From Ilyomonas sp965219515 (GTDB lineage Bacteria > Bacteroidota > Bacteroidia > Chitinophagales > Chitinophagaceae), in NCBI GenBank assembly GCA_965219515.1, contig OZ244776.1:3162001-3226000 (forward strand): 64,000 nucleotides of DNA, written 5' to 3'. Of the stretch, positions 52,386-63,100 are shown in pieces; the first letter of the stretch is position 1; every line of letters begins with the position of its first letter. The position numbers and the translations under genes were made by a program. A model generated the notes under the pieces. That model worked only from the letters and a program-made list of their open reading frames with translations, made no database searches and was not told the origin of the DNA.

Positions 52386-54209
52386 CTAATTATTATTCAA
52401 TTCCTTACTGCTGCTAATCACCGCTTCGTTGATGTCTCTTACTTTCTTCAAATCCATTTTTTCCACTTCCCTATCGTATGTAAGCAAGCCGTTTACTTCG
52501 TGTTCCACATCGGTAGTTTGTGTGTAAATGGCAATGCTAAGTCCTTTGTATTTTACCAGTTGCTCCACTTCGTTTAACAGTAATATATATCGGTTGGTTA
52601 AATCCTCTGAAGTTGGCTCCATGGCATACGCGTTGTTGGCAACGGGATACATGTGATTGCGCACAAACAAGCCCACGCCGCCAAACTCGCCCAGCGATGC
52701 CGCGCGTTTGCCATCCGGCACCGAAGCACCATACGGACCCACATACACATGAACATCCACAAAATCGCCATTGCCGGGATCGCCAAGATTTCTCTGGTCG
52801 GGCGGAAGATTATTGAAACCTGTATTGCCATTCACCAATCTTGTCGGATCATATTTTTTCGTCCAGCCGGTAATATTTTTAATATCAAATGCACCCCAGT
52901 TTTCATTGAAGGGAACCCAGGTTACAATAGATGGTGCGTTGTAATGCTCATCCATAATCTCTTTCCATTCGCTGCGGTGGCGGCTGCGCACCAATGCCGA
53001 ATCGTTGCCGTTCGGATACCACACGCAGGGCATATCCTGCCATACCAGCATACCCATTTTATCGCAGTAATAATACCATCGCTGCGGCTCCGTTTTCATG
53101 TGTTTGCGAATGAGGTTGAAGCCGGCTTTTTTTGCCACTTCGATGTCAGATTTCAGGGCATCATCATTCGGTGCCGTATAGGCGCCTTCGGGCCAATAGC
53201 CCTGATCTAATAAACCTAACTGCAACAAAAACTGCCCGTTCAGCAATGCACGTTTTACACCACCCACATCGCCCAGCGAAACAGAGCGCATACCGAAATA
53301 AGAGCTTATTTCATCCGTTACTTTTCCGCTTTTATCTTTTAGCTGAATTTTTAAATCGTATAAAAACGGATTGCCGGGCGACCACAACTGCGGATTATCA
53401 ATGTTGATATCGAACGATTGATTAGCGTTTCCCGAAGCATTTGCAGAAGAAACATTTTTACCGGACGCAACGGCTGAAACAATTGCCCCGCCTGCTTTTG
53501 AAGCAACCTGTACATGAAGTTTTTTATTTGTTACATCCGGTGTTAATTTAATGGAAGAAATATAATTTTCCGCCACCGGCTCCAGCCATACCGTTTGCCA
53601 GATGCCCGATGTAAAAATATAATCGCCGTGCGGGCCGGCTTCGTTTTTGCCCGAAGGTGAATGCCCGTCGTTCTTGTCCTGCGCACCAACAACGATGGTG
53701 TTGTCGCCGTTTTGTAAAAGTGAAGTAATGTCAAAAGAAAAGGCATCGTAACCGCCTTCGTGCGTGCCTGTTTTTTTACCATTGATGAACACAATTGTAT
53801 AAAAATCTGCCGCACCGAAATTGAGCAGCACGTGTTTGCCTTTCCACGAAGAAGGAATGGCAAACGTTCTGTGATACCACATATTGATTTCCTGCTTTCT
53901 TTCGATACCCGATAAATACGATTCGGGCGGATACGGCACCGTTATTTTTTCGGTTGATTTATCAAATGACGGCGCTTGCGTAGCCGATGTTACGTTCATC
54001 GCATTTTTGCCACCGGTATAATCCCATTTGCCATTTAAAGTCATCCAATCAGAGCGTTGCAATTGCGGGCGCGGATAGTCGGGAAACGGAACGGAGGCTT
54101 TCATCGCGGCTTCCGTCCATCGCGTTGCCATAATGGGGGTTTTCTGCGCATGAAGCTGCAAACAAAGGAACAGGAATAAGAAAGATATGATGAAGTAATT
54201 TGTTTTCAA
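52386..54209 (-). CDS. Glycoside hydrolase family 2 enzyme A
   Basis: About 607 aa, with a probable TTG start at 54209 that gives the signal peptide MKTNYFIISFLFLFLCLQLHA; an ATG at 54242 gives a longer, less typical start. The sugar-binding jelly roll (YHRTFAIPSSWKGKHVLLNF, GGYDAFSFDITSLL) is followed by an Ig-like domain and a TIM barrel. The acid/base Glu is in WVPFNENWGAF near 433 and the nucleophile Glu in SLGEFGG near 505. GH2 covers beta-galactosidases, beta-glucuronidases and others, so specificity cannot be set from this. It is paralogous to the next gene upstream and part of the PUL. Confidence 0.85.
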   Translation of the reverse strand: MKTNYFIISFLFLFLCLQLHAQKTPIMATRWTEAAMKASVPFPDYPRPQLQRSDWMTLNGKWDYTGGKNAMNVTSATQAPSFDKSTEKITVPYPPESYLSGIERKQEINMWYHRTFAIPSSWKGKHVLLNFGAADFYTIVFINGKKTGTHEGGYDAFSFDITSLLQNGDNTIVVGAQDKNDGHSPSGKNEAGPHGDYIFTSGIWQTVWLEPVAENYISSIKLTPDVTNKKLHVQVASKAGGAIVSAVASGKNVSSANASGNANQSFDINIDNPQLWSPGNPFLYDLKIQLKDKSGKVTDEISSYFGMRSVSLGDVGGVKRALLNGQFLLQLGLLDQGYWPEGAYTAPNDDALKSDIEVAKKAGFNLIRKHMKTEPQRWYYYCDKMGMLVWQDMPCVWYPNGNDSALVRSRHRSEWKEIMDEHYNAPSIVTWVPFNENWGAFDIKNITGWTKKYDPTRLVNGNTGFNNLPPDQRNLGDPGNGDFVDVHVYVGPYGASVPDGKRAASLGEFGGVGLFVRNHMYPVANNAYAMEPTSEDLTNRYILLLNEVEQLVKYKGLSIAIYTQTTDVEHEVNGLLTYDREVEKMDLKKVRDINEAVISSSKELNNN

Positions 54210-54228
54210 TTTGAAATGAATTTTTAGA

Positions 54229-54314
54229 AACCACAGAGGCATGGAGAACAGTGAAGAACACAACGAAAATTCAATTTATGCTATGCTCTTTTGTGTCGTT
54301 GTGTCTCTGTGGTT
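54229..54314. repeat. CCACAGAG-type inverted repeat between the GH2 genes
   Basis: AACCACAGAGGCA (54229-54241) faces TGTGTCTCTGTGGTT (54300-54314), forming a long imperfect hairpin. Related half-elements (ACCACAGAGACA) lie at about 52097 and 56170, so each gap of this PUL has one. Confidence 0.65.
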
Positions 54315-54320
54315 CAACTC

Positions 54321-56153
54321 TTACTTAATACTATACAATCTTGTATTTTCGGCATGTAATTTTTCCAATGGCATCTTTACCACTTTGCGGTCATACGTCA
54401 TAAAGCCGTTTACTTCGCCTTCCACATCGGTAGTTTGCGTATATACCGCAGCCGACAAGCCCTGCGGTATCAGGTCTGCCAGTTTATTGGTTAATGTCTG
54501 ATAGCGCATGAACATGGTATCGCTGTTTTTAAAGGTTTGATAGCCCCAGTTTTTCTGCTGCCAGGTATGACCATCCAAGGGCAAACCCAAACCGCCAAAT
54601 TCGCCGCAAACAAGCGCTTCTTTTCCATCAAATATATCAGGGCGCGGCATGGCAGGATCGGGATAGCTGTGCAAATCGAGGATACTACCAACAGGATAAA
54701 AATTACCGCCGCTGGCGCTGTTCACCAAACGGGACGGGTCTTTCTGCATCGTCCAGGTAGCAATGTCAACGGTTTTAAATTGTCCCCAGGCTTCGTTAAA
54801 CGGCGTCCATACCACAATGCAGGGAAAATTATACAAGGCATCCATAATCTCGTTCCATTCTTTGCGGTAATAGCCTTCCGATTCGGATGTGCGGTCTTTA
54901 TCGGTTGCCCTGCCAATAACGCCGGGGCGGTTCTCCCAGCGGTTGCCCAAATCGCCGCTTGGCATATCCTGCCAAACAACTATGCCCAGTTCATCGCAGT
55001 AGCGGTACCAGCGCGCCGGCTCTACCTTAATGTGCTTGCGGATCATGTTAAAGCCCATGGCTTTGGTTTGTTCGATGTCGAATTTTAAAGCGGCATCCGT
55101 TGGCGCCGTGTATAAGCCATCCGGCCACCAGCCCTGATCCAACGGACCAAATTCAAACATAAACTCATTGTTCAGCATCATGCGCTGAACACCGTTTTTA
55201 TCGGGCGCCAGCGAAATTTTTCGCATGGCGAAATAACTTTTCGCTTCGTCTATCGCTTTTCCTTTGCGCAGCACTTCTATCTTCACATCATACAGATGCG
55301 GATTGGTTGGCGACCACAATTCGGGATTCGGAATGGTTAAAGATGTTGCTGTGTCTTTTACGGTTTGCGTGGCTACCGTTTGCCCGCCGTTCATGGCGGT
55401 AAACCGAAGCTCATCGCCGGGTTGCATGGCTTCTATATGCGCGCTGATTTGAAGCGTACTCTTGTCAACATCGGGCGTTTGTCTGGTAGAAACAACGTAT
55501 GTTTTGGGAACGGCTTCCATCCAAACGGTTTGCCAGATGCCGGTAACCGGCGTGTACCAGATGCCTTCGGGATTTTTCACCTGTTTACCGCGCGGTTGCG
55601 GGCCATCGGTAGTTGGGTCCCACACGCAAACGGCGAGGTCTTGTTTGCCGCCTTTTTTGAGGGCGGAGGTAATGTCAACGGTAAACGGATCGTAGCCGCC
55701 TTCGTGCGTGTAAATTTTATTTCCGTTGAGATAAATATCGCTTTGCCAGTCCACCGCACCAAAGTGCAGTAAGACCGTTTTGCCCCTTGTGTTAGACGGT
55801 ACTGTTACGGTTGTTTTATACCACAATACGCTGTCTTTCCCTACCGTTTTGCCAACGCCCGACAAAGCTGATTCTACCGCAAACGGAACGAGAATTTCAC
55901 CCTGAAAGGTAGCGGGCATGGTGCTTTGCTGGTCTTTGGGCAGAATGGCATATTGCCATAAACCGTTAAGGTTTGTCCAGTTGCTGCGTTGCAATTGCGG
56001 GCGCGGATATTCGGGCAACACATTGTTTGTTTTTACGCTGTCTGCCCAGGGAGATGTAATATGATCGCCGGCGATGTGCCAGGAAGATGTTTGGGCAAAA
56101 AGAACTGCCTGACTAAATAATAGAGAACCAAAAAGAAAAAATTTTTTTTTCAT
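54321..56153 (-). CDS. Glycoside hydrolase family 2 enzyme B
   Basis: A 610-aa exported enzyme (signal peptide MKKKFFLFGSLLFSQAVLFAQ). The domain order matches enzyme A: a sugar-binding jelly roll (LWYKTTVTVPSNTRGKTVLL, GGYDPFTVDITSAL), an Ig-like domain near 260-340, then a TIM barrel. The acid/base Glu is in WTPFNEAWGQF near 453 and the nucleophile Glu in ALVCGEFGGLG near 517. Shared blocks such as LLHFGAVDW and MVRKH-type NMIRKHIKVEPARWYRYCDE show that the two GH2 genes arose by duplication and have since diverged. They may cleave different linkages of the same glycan. Confidence 0.87.
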   Translation of the reverse strand: MKKKFFLFGSLLFSQAVLFAQTSSWHIAGDHITSPWADSVKTNNVLPEYPRPQLQRSNWTNLNGLWQYAILPKDQQSTMPATFQGEILVPFAVESALSGVGKTVGKDSVLWYKTTVTVPSNTRGKTVLLHFGAVDWQSDIYLNGNKIYTHEGGYDPFTVDITSALKKGGKQDLAVCVWDPTTDGPQPRGKQVKNPEGIWYTPVTGIWQTVWMEAVPKTYVVSTRQTPDVDKSTLQISAHIEAMQPGDELRFTAMNGGQTVATQTVKDTATSLTIPNPELWSPTNPHLYDVKIEVLRKGKAIDEAKSYFAMRKISLAPDKNGVQRMMLNNEFMFEFGPLDQGWWPDGLYTAPTDAALKFDIEQTKAMGFNMIRKHIKVEPARWYRYCDELGIVVWQDMPSGDLGNRWENRPGVIGRATDKDRTSESEGYYRKEWNEIMDALYNFPCIVVWTPFNEAWGQFKTVDIATWTMQKDPSRLVNSASGGNFYPVGSILDLHSYPDPAMPRPDIFDGKEALVCGEFGGLGLPLDGHTWQQKNWGYQTFKNSDTMFMRYQTLTNKLADLIPQGLSAAVYTQTTDVEGEVNGFMTYDRKVVKMPLEKLHAENTRLYSIK

Positions 56154-56255
56154 AAGTTATTTTTTTAAACCACAGAGACAGGGAGAGAACAGAGAAGCAC
56201 AACGTTTTTTATTTCCTGTTGCTCTGTTGCTGTTTATTTGTGGTTATGAAAATGA

Positions 56256-57368
56256 TTATTGAATATTTCCGAATCTTATTTCAACCGCATGACCGCCCTC
56301 AGCTCTTTTTTCGGCGCTTACCGCGCCGATGGTTCGATTACCGAAATTGTACAACGCCGGCCATAACGATTGATCGAACGCTTTATTGACGGTTTGCCAG
56401 TGCCGGCCGAAATCTTTGCTGACAGACATGTTGCTGCTGTTGGAAGTTACCATTAGATCTCCGTTTGGTAAAGAAAGAAGATACGGCGCATTAGACTGAC
56501 CTGCAATTAAGCTGCCTAAACCCACCGGCCAATTGATGCCGTCTTTGCTTTCTTTGTGATAAATGCGACAGTTTTCGGGTCCGCACACTTCATATACCAC
56601 AATGTAATTGCCGTTTTTCATTTTCGTCCATACCGACATGCCGGGGCGCGATGCGTTATGTCCTTCTTCGTACGCCACCCATATTTCTTCGCCCCAGGTT
56701 TTGCCTATATCGGCTGATATTTTTTCAGAAATAATCTGACTGTAGGAAGGCGTTTCCGTTACGTGCTTTTCGTTGGCATACATCACCGATAATCTGCCAT
56801 CACCAAGCATATAAAAATGCGGTTCATAAATGCCTTTATCAGGATGGCCAAGTGTTCCGGGCTGTCCTTCATTGGCATCAATGGTGCTGAGATACTGCCA
56901 GCTTTTGCCCTGGTCTTTGCTTTGATAAACCGGCAACCGGTACGACTCCTGCCAGCGAACGGAGCGGCAAGTTAATAAGACAACCCCATCCGGCAACTGA
57001 ATCATTTGCGCATTGTCCAAATCCCTGCCTTTGTCTGAGATCGTAGAGAGAGTTGTCCAGTGTTTGCCATTGTCTTCACTTTTAGAAATCTGTAGTTTCA
57101 GACCGCCGGTGCTGTCTTTCGCGTAACCTTTGTTTCCTGCGATGGTATAACCCGCGAGCCAGGTTCCGTTTTTTAGTTGTACTAATCTTGCATACTGCGA
57201 ACCGAACTGAGCGCGAAAACCCCAGGAGCTGTCGGTATTTGGAGTTCGCGGCTCGTTGCTGATGGTAACCGTTTGCTGCCAGCGGATGGAGTCGGAAAAA
57301 ATGGTCTGTGCAATGACCAACCGATGATTAAATGATAGAAATAAAATAAGTAAAAGTGATGTTCTCAT
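56256..57368 (-). CDS. BNR-propeller glycosidase, sialidase-like or GH93
   Basis: A 370-aa exported protein (signal peptide MRTSLLLILFLSFNHRLVIAQ) with a six-bladed propeller bearing BNR/Asp-box repeats: SEDNGKHWTTL, SKDQGKSWQYL, SADIGKTWGEE and SKDFGRHWQTV. GIYEPHFYMLGDGRLSVMY and NYIVVYEVCGPENC place Glu residues where GH93 exo-arabinanases have theirs. The Arg triad of true sialidases is not obvious. Within a PUL next to GH2 enzymes, and with GH127 in the region, an exo-acting arabinan role fits, but this is inferred. Confidence 0.65.
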   Translation of the reverse strand: MRTSLLLILFLSFNHRLVIAQTIFSDSIRWQQTVTISNEPRTPNTDSSWGFRAQFGSQYARLVQLKNGTWLAGYTIAGNKGYAKDSTGGLKLQISKSEDNGKHWTTLSTISDKGRDLDNAQMIQLPDGVVLLTCRSVRWQESYRLPVYQSKDQGKSWQYLSTIDANEGQPGTLGHPDKGIYEPHFYMLGDGRLSVMYANEKHVTETPSYSQIISEKISADIGKTWGEEIWVAYEEGHNASRPGMSVWTKMKNGNYIVVYEVCGPENCRIYHKESKDGINWPVGLGSLIAGQSNAPYLLSLPNGDLMVTSNSSNMSVSKDFGRHWQTVNKAFDQSLWPALYNFGNRTIGAVSAEKRAEGGHAVEIRFGNIQ

Positions 57369-57402
57369 TGTCCGTTACAAACATTCGCTTTTTACAAAAA
57401 AG

Positions 57403-57435
57403 GAAAGCCGCCTGTTTTTATGAAGGCGGCTTTTG
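57403..57435 (-). terminator. Internal terminator between DUF3823 and GH93-like genes
   Basis: GCCGCCT/AGGCGGC stem (57407-57413 with 57424-57430) is followed on the minus strand by TTTCCTTTTTTG, directly after the DUF3823 gene. It would separate susCD plus DUF3823 from the enzyme genes or dampen read-through. The plus-strand side also ends in T-rich sequence. Confidence 0.7.
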
Positions 57436-57440
57436 TTTAA

Positions 57441-58151
57441 TTACAACTGAATTTTTACAACAGGCGAGAAAATCAAGTCTTCCACACCTGCTATTTTAAG
57501 ACCGATACGTCCGTAAATATAATTTTGAGCCGGCGTCAGGTCGCCGGGCACGGTTACGCTAAGCGTTATGTTATTTATATCGGTTATGTCGGCGCCAGCC
57601 ATATCTGTATTCGCAACTTTCTGATCGCCATTGCCTGATACAAACTGCGTTTTGTTGATATAAAGGCTTACGCGATCTATGTCTTTTGCATTTGCATCGG
57701 TGATGATTTTTTCGGCTTTAAATGTAGCTGTTACGGTGCTGCCGCTGCCTGTGATTTGCGGATTGCGTATCATGTAATAAGGGGTAACCTCCAAATCCAG
57801 CGTTTGGCTGCCTCTCATGGTAACAGCGATTGAATCCGGCGCGCCGGTAGCTGTATATTTCCAACGGAAAGGTCCCTGACCATTTGGAACAATCAACTTA
57901 TAATCGCCATCGAAAAGCAGAGCGGAATAAGTACCATTTTGGGCGAACGATTCGCCGATTGCGCCTACTTTACCAAAACCATACTGATACAATTCAAATG
58001 GCACCTGATTGGTTTCTACGCCGATAGAATCTCCCTGATAAACAAGACGCCCGCTTAACAGCGATGCGGGCGAATTGTAATTGTCTTTGCTGCACGAATG
58101 AATGGCAGCGATAAGAACAAGTAGTATTAAATAATGAAACTTATTTTTCAT
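57441..58151 (-). CDS. DUF3823 lipoprotein of a SusCD locus
   Basis: About 236 aa from ATG 58151 (MKNKFHYLILLVLIAAIHSC, Cys20 lipobox). The N-terminal transthyretin-like beta domain (LLSGRLVYQGDSIGVETNQV, FAQNGTYSALLFDGDYKL) and a C-terminal beta domain (VTATFKAEKIITDANAKDID, VSLYINKTQFVSG) match DUF3823. These proteins follow susD in many PULs and are probably surface glycan-binding accessory proteins. It lies 18 bases after susD on the same transcript. Confidence 0.8.
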   Translation of the reverse strand: MKNKFHYLILLVLIAAIHSCSKDNYNSPASLLSGRLVYQGDSIGVETNQVPFELYQYGFGKVGAIGESFAQNGTYSALLFDGDYKLIVPNGQGPFRWKYTATGAPDSIAVTMRGSQTLDLEVTPYYMIRNPQITGSGSTVTATFKAEKIITDANAKDIDRVSLYINKTQFVSGNGDQKVANTDMAGADITDINNITLSVTVPGDLTPAQNYIYGRIGLKIAGVEDLIFSPVVKIQL

Positions 58152-58175
58152 AAACAATATTTTTAAAAACGAAAA

Positions 58176-60089
58176 CTATTGATTGGGTTGTCTTACAATG
58201 GTTGGATTAGCCGCTCTGATATTATCTCCGATGGCTGAATAATAATTTCCGAAGCGGAAAAGATTAGAGCCGGTAACCTTGGCCGGAAGCGTTTCTTTAA
58301 AAATCCATTTGCCATCATTTGCACTTCCCGGGCTATAAATTTTGTACGGCCATAAACCCCACGGCTGAGTACTTCTTTTTGTAGCGGAGCCAATGTTGCT
58401 GAGCAAATCAGTGAATGACTCAGAATTGCCATCCCACCTGATGTGAGCCAGTCTCCAGCGCTTCATATCGTAAAAGTAATGACCTTCAAAAGCCAGTTCC
58501 ACGCGGCGCTCATGCACAATGCGGTCAAATGTAATCTGATCGGCTGTTAACGGTATGGTTAATCCGGCACGGGCACGCACCTGGTTCATGTAACCGGCGG
58601 CGGTTACTTTATCGCCCAGTTCAAAGGCGGCTTCGGCGGCATTCAGCAACACTTCGGCGTAACGATACCGGATAAACGGCACATCGCTTCCTCTGCCGCG
58701 GCGACCGGAACCAACGGTCGGGTCTAACCATTTGCGAACATAGAAACCACTCTGCGATCTAAACTCCAGCCCGTTGATAGGGCCGTCCTTTCCAACTACC
58801 TGTATGGCGTTGGTAGTACCCGGCAATGTTTTTAAATTACCGGCCTCATCGCTGGTTACAACGCTGCCATCTGCCAGTTGATAACCGGCCCAGATATCTA
58901 CATTTTTACCTTTGAACAAACCATTTGGAAGTATTACCGTACCTGCCAGACGTGCATCTCTGCCTTTAAAAATATCAAATGTGCTATCCGGATTAAAAGC
59001 ATAATAAATGGGCTTACCTGTGGCGTCAGTCGTAGGAAGCGGCGCATAGGTGTTATCTAATTTTTCGAATGACTGCACTAAGTTCAATGACGGATCCAAA
59101 CGTCCGGCATCGCCGCCTTCGTCAGAAATAGAATATGGCTGATCGTTGGTGGTAAAACCATGCGTTTTACCGGCGTTTGCTTTAAAATCTTCAATAAAGA
59201 TAGATTCCAGATTCACAGTGCTTTTATCTAAAAAGATATTAGCAAAGTTTGTGGATAAATCAGGCGATACCTGATACAACTTATAGCTGCCCGAGCTGCC
59301 ATCAATAATTTCTTTGGCAGCCGTCAAAGCTGTTGTGTAATAAGAGGTTGCCAGGCTTGGGTCTATGCCTGTTTCGCCGCCCGGCAAAGACAGTTGCGGG
59401 TACGCTGCGCCGTATTTGGCAATGGAGCCGGCGTACAAAGCAGCACGGGATTCCATGGCTAAAGCAGCGGCTTTTGTGGCTCTCGACTTTACATTCGGAT
59501 CTTTTGGCAAGTCGTTTTTAATAGCCTCGGCTTCACTGATAACAAAATCGTAAATGCCGGCTTCTTTCGATCTGGGTATTTGCAGATAGGTAGCATCGCC
59601 TTTGAAATCGTATGTTTGAGAACTAAGAACAAGCGGCACACCACCCATTCTTTTTACCATTTCAAAATAGTAATTGGCGCGCAGAAACCTACCTTCTGCC
59701 AGAAACCTTGTCTTATCGCCAGCCGCAAGGGCGGTGGAAGCGCTGTCTCTTTCGATGAAGAGGTTGAGATCACGGATGTAACCATAATCCCAGGTACTCC
59801 AGGAACCATAATCCCAGCCGGTTCTTTGTACTATGTAATAGCTGCCGTTTTCGGAAGGAAAACTTTCGCTGAAATCGGCAAAACTGCTCCATCCGTTGTC
59901 TAACCCCGAAAAGTCTAACTGGCGGTTATATAAATCGCCCAGTACAGATAATACCAGTGCCGGATCGGAAAACACAACTTCCTGCGGCAGAACCTGGATG
60001 GGCGCAATGTCTAAGAAATCGCTGTCTTTTTTGCAGCCCGCTGTAATAATCAGCGCTGCAAAAGCGGTTATTGAAAATATCTTTTTCAT
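58176..60089 (-). CDS. SusD/RagB-family glycan-binding lipoprotein (PUL 2)
   Basis: A 637-aa lipoprotein (Cys19 in LIITAGCKKD). SusD landmarks are RFLAEGRFLRANYYFEMVKRMGGVPLVL near residues 130-160 (read as two blocks), IRYRYAEVLLNAAEAAFELG near 480 and the VHERRVELAFEGHYFYDMKRW helix near 540. It lies 27 bases after susC and is the lid of that transporter. Confidence 0.93.
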   Translation of the reverse strand: MKKIFSITAFAALIITAGCKKDSDFLDIAPIQVLPQEVVFSDPALVLSVLGDLYNRQLDFSGLDNGWSSFADFSESFPSENGSYYIVQRTGWDYGSWSTWDYGYIRDLNLFIERDSASTALAAGDKTRFLAEGRFLRANYYFEMVKRMGGVPLVLSSQTYDFKGDATYLQIPRSKEAGIYDFVISEAEAIKNDLPKDPNVKSRATKAAALAMESRAALYAGSIAKYGAAYPQLSLPGGETGIDPSLATSYYTTALTAAKEIIDGSSGSYKLYQVSPDLSTNFANIFLDKSTVNLESIFIEDFKANAGKTHGFTTNDQPYSISDEGGDAGRLDPSLNLVQSFEKLDNTYAPLPTTDATGKPIYYAFNPDSTFDIFKGRDARLAGTVILPNGLFKGKNVDIWAGYQLADGSVVTSDEAGNLKTLPGTTNAIQVVGKDGPINGLEFRSQSGFYVRKWLDPTVGSGRRGRGSDVPFIRYRYAEVLLNAAEAAFELGDKVTAAGYMNQVRARAGLTIPLTADQITFDRIVHERRVELAFEGHYFYDMKRWRLAHIRWDGNSESFTDLLSNIGSATKRSTQPWGLWPYKIYSPGSANDGKWIFKETLPAKVTGSNLFRFGNYYSAIGDNIRAANPTIVRQPNQ

Positions 60090-60116
60090 TATAAAAGTTT
60101 GTTCGTTGGGAATGAA

Positions 60117-63100
60117 TTAAAAAGTAAGGTTTACGCCTACGTTAAGCACCTTATTTTGCGGAAACTGCAAACCGTTATCATCAACCACTTCAGGGTCAAC
60201 ATTAAACTTGCTTAAGTTATCAATTGAAAACAGGTTATAAGCATTCAGGTAAAATCTTGCCCTTTGTATTTTAGCAACGCGCAAAATGCCGGATGGAATG
60301 CTGTAGCCCAGTTCAATTGTTCTGGCCCGCAACTGTTTTACGTTGTGAAGCCAATAAGAAGAATTGTGATTATAATCCACATGTCCTGTGCCTACATTAT
60401 ACCTGTTAGCCGGATATTTGCCAGGCACCCAATCGCTGTTTACATCAAAAATATCTGTCCTGTGCCAGCTATCCGTGAAAATAGAGTTTAGATTACCATT
60501 ATTCTGAAACGCCCATCTTTGCTCCCAGTTCTGAAACCAGGTATAGCCTGCCGCACCTGAGAAATCGGCATGAAAATCAAATCCTTTGAATGATGCACCG
60601 ATGGTAAAGCCGAAATTGATGTTTGGCTGCTGACCGTAGCCAAAGCCAATCGGGCGATCGTCATAACCGTCTATCTTACCATCGCCGTTTACATCTTTAT
60701 AAATCAGATCGCCGGGAATGAGCGTTTTATTTCCCTGACCATCTATGTTTACCCCGTAATCTCTGATTTGCTCAAATGATTCGAATTGCCCGATTACTTC
60801 GTAACCCCATTCGATACGGGCATACCTTTCTTCGCTTGAGTTGCGGTACTGATCCCATGAATTAAAATACAGCGGGTTATAGGAATGTAAAAACTTGGCG
60901 CGTGTATAAGACACGTTACCGCCTACATTGAATAAAAATTGCTGACCAATTTTACCCGTATAGGCCAATGATAATTCTTCGCCGTATTGCGCATCACTGT
61001 TTACATTTTCCTGCGGCAGGCTGTAGCCAATTTCAATCGGAACTAAGACATCGTTTTTATTGCCCACCAAACCGCTGCGTTTTCTGTAAAACCAGTCAAG
61101 CGTACCGGTAACTTTCCCTCTCAGCAGGCTGAAGTCCATACCAATGTCAGTAATCTTACTGGTTGACCATGAAATTCTGTTGATCGGAATACCTTTATCT
61201 CTGGAAACGATAATAGCATTTCCATCTATGATAGATGTACCCTGGTTGTAGTTATAACCTTCTAAATAGGCATACGGAGTAACAATGGGCACATTTACAT
61301 CATTGGCGCTTCTGTCATCGCCCAATTCGCCGTAAGAGCCCCTGAATTTCAGATCGGAAAGAATATCAGCTTTGTTGTTCAGCAGTTTTTTAAACCACGG
61401 TTCTTCCGTTACTCTCCAGCCGGCAGATACGCCGGGAAAATAACCTACGCGATTACCCGGAGCAAAAAGATAAGAGGCATCGCGCCTGGCAGAAGCTTCC
61501 AGGAAATAGCGGTTGGCATAACTGTAGCTGATACGGCCAATGTAGCCGATACGTCTCTGTTTGTCGTCGCTATCCTGGTATTGGTCCTGCGTTGGAAAAT
61601 AAATGAGCGGCAGGTTATTGGAAACCGGTGAAGCGTGCAGCCAGTTTCTCAAACGCTCATTGTCAAGCCGTTCCGCAACAAATGTGGCTCCGATGGTATG
61701 ATCGCCAAAGGTGTTGTTATAATTTGCCTGAAGCTGACCGGTGGTATTAATCTGCTTGATCTGCTCTCTGTCTCTCCACGGGTTTGTGCTGCCGCCGGTA
61801 ACTCTGTACTCTTCCGGCTTTGTATCGGTAGGCGCAAAATACGTGTATGCTTTGTAAGTAAATTCCTGGTTGTTTTCAAGATAATCGGCTATATAATAAG
61901 AATATAACCCTCTAACGGACAATCCTTTAACGCCCGGAATATCAAAGTCTGCATGAAAATTGGTTTGCAAAACGCGCCAGTTGCTGGTAAGCTTACCGGA
62001 AAGTCTTTCGCTTAAAAACGCATAATTCGATTCAAGGTGCGAGCCAAGATCGTTTAAGTATAACGGATTGTCGTTTGCAAAAGGTCTTTCCAGCGGTGTG
62101 TTTCTCAATACGGCAAGGCGCGCTAAGAAATAGTCGTCTCCGCCTGGCACACCCGGATTTTCTCTTCTTTCAATACGACCGTTTATATCGGCACCTACTT
62201 TTAACCCGTTGGTTAATTTGGCTGTTACATTCGATTGAATGTTGGTGCGGTTAAATTTATATTCTGAGCCCAGATTTGAATTCTGAAACAAATTGGTTGC
62301 CGATACATAATAATTTACTTTATCAGATCCGCCATTGATATTTATATTCACGGAGTTTTGCGGAGCCGGTTTTGCCAGTACATAATCTCTCCAGTCAAAA
62401 CTTCTGGCATCTTTGGTAGCGTCCAATTGTTCCTGCGTAATATTCGTGCGTTTTAAAGGATCGGGATTAAATATATTGCTGTTTACCTGTGCTGCGGCAA
62501 CGTAGTTCAGATATTCATACGAATTGGTAACCACTTTGGGAAACCGGAAAAAAGTTTGCCAGCCTGCATACGCATCAACATTTACATTGTTGCGGCCGGA
62601 AGCGCCTCTTTTCGTTGTTACCACCACTACGCCATTGGCGGCGCGCACACCATAAATGGCAGCCGAAGCGTCTTTTAATACCGAAATGCTTTCAATATCG
62701 TTGGGCGCCAGGTTATTAAATTGTCCTTCATCCTGCTGAATGCCATCAATTACATACAAAGGCGTACCCATGTTGCGAATCTGAATGGTAGCACCTGCAC
62801 CGGGGCGACCATCACCCTGCCGGAATGTTACGCCGGGCAATTTACCAGCTAAGCCCGTACTTACCGTAGAACCGCCATGCACCCGATCTATATCTTTGCT
62901 GGTAATGGTAGAAATAGCGCCGGTTAACGCTTCTTTCTTTTTCGATCCGTAACCAATAACCACCACATCATTCAATCCCGAAACATCAGGCGTTAATGTG
63001 ATTTCGTAATTGGGCGAACCATCAATGGGCTGCGTAATTGTTTTCATACCCACATAACTGAAAATCAGATTTTTGTCTTTCGGCGATACCTTAATGGTAA

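Noticed and set aside
56256..57368. True GH33 sialidase
   Set aside because: Asp boxes are present, but the Arg triad and the FRIP motif expected of sialidases are not clear. GH93 or another BNR hydrolase fits better.
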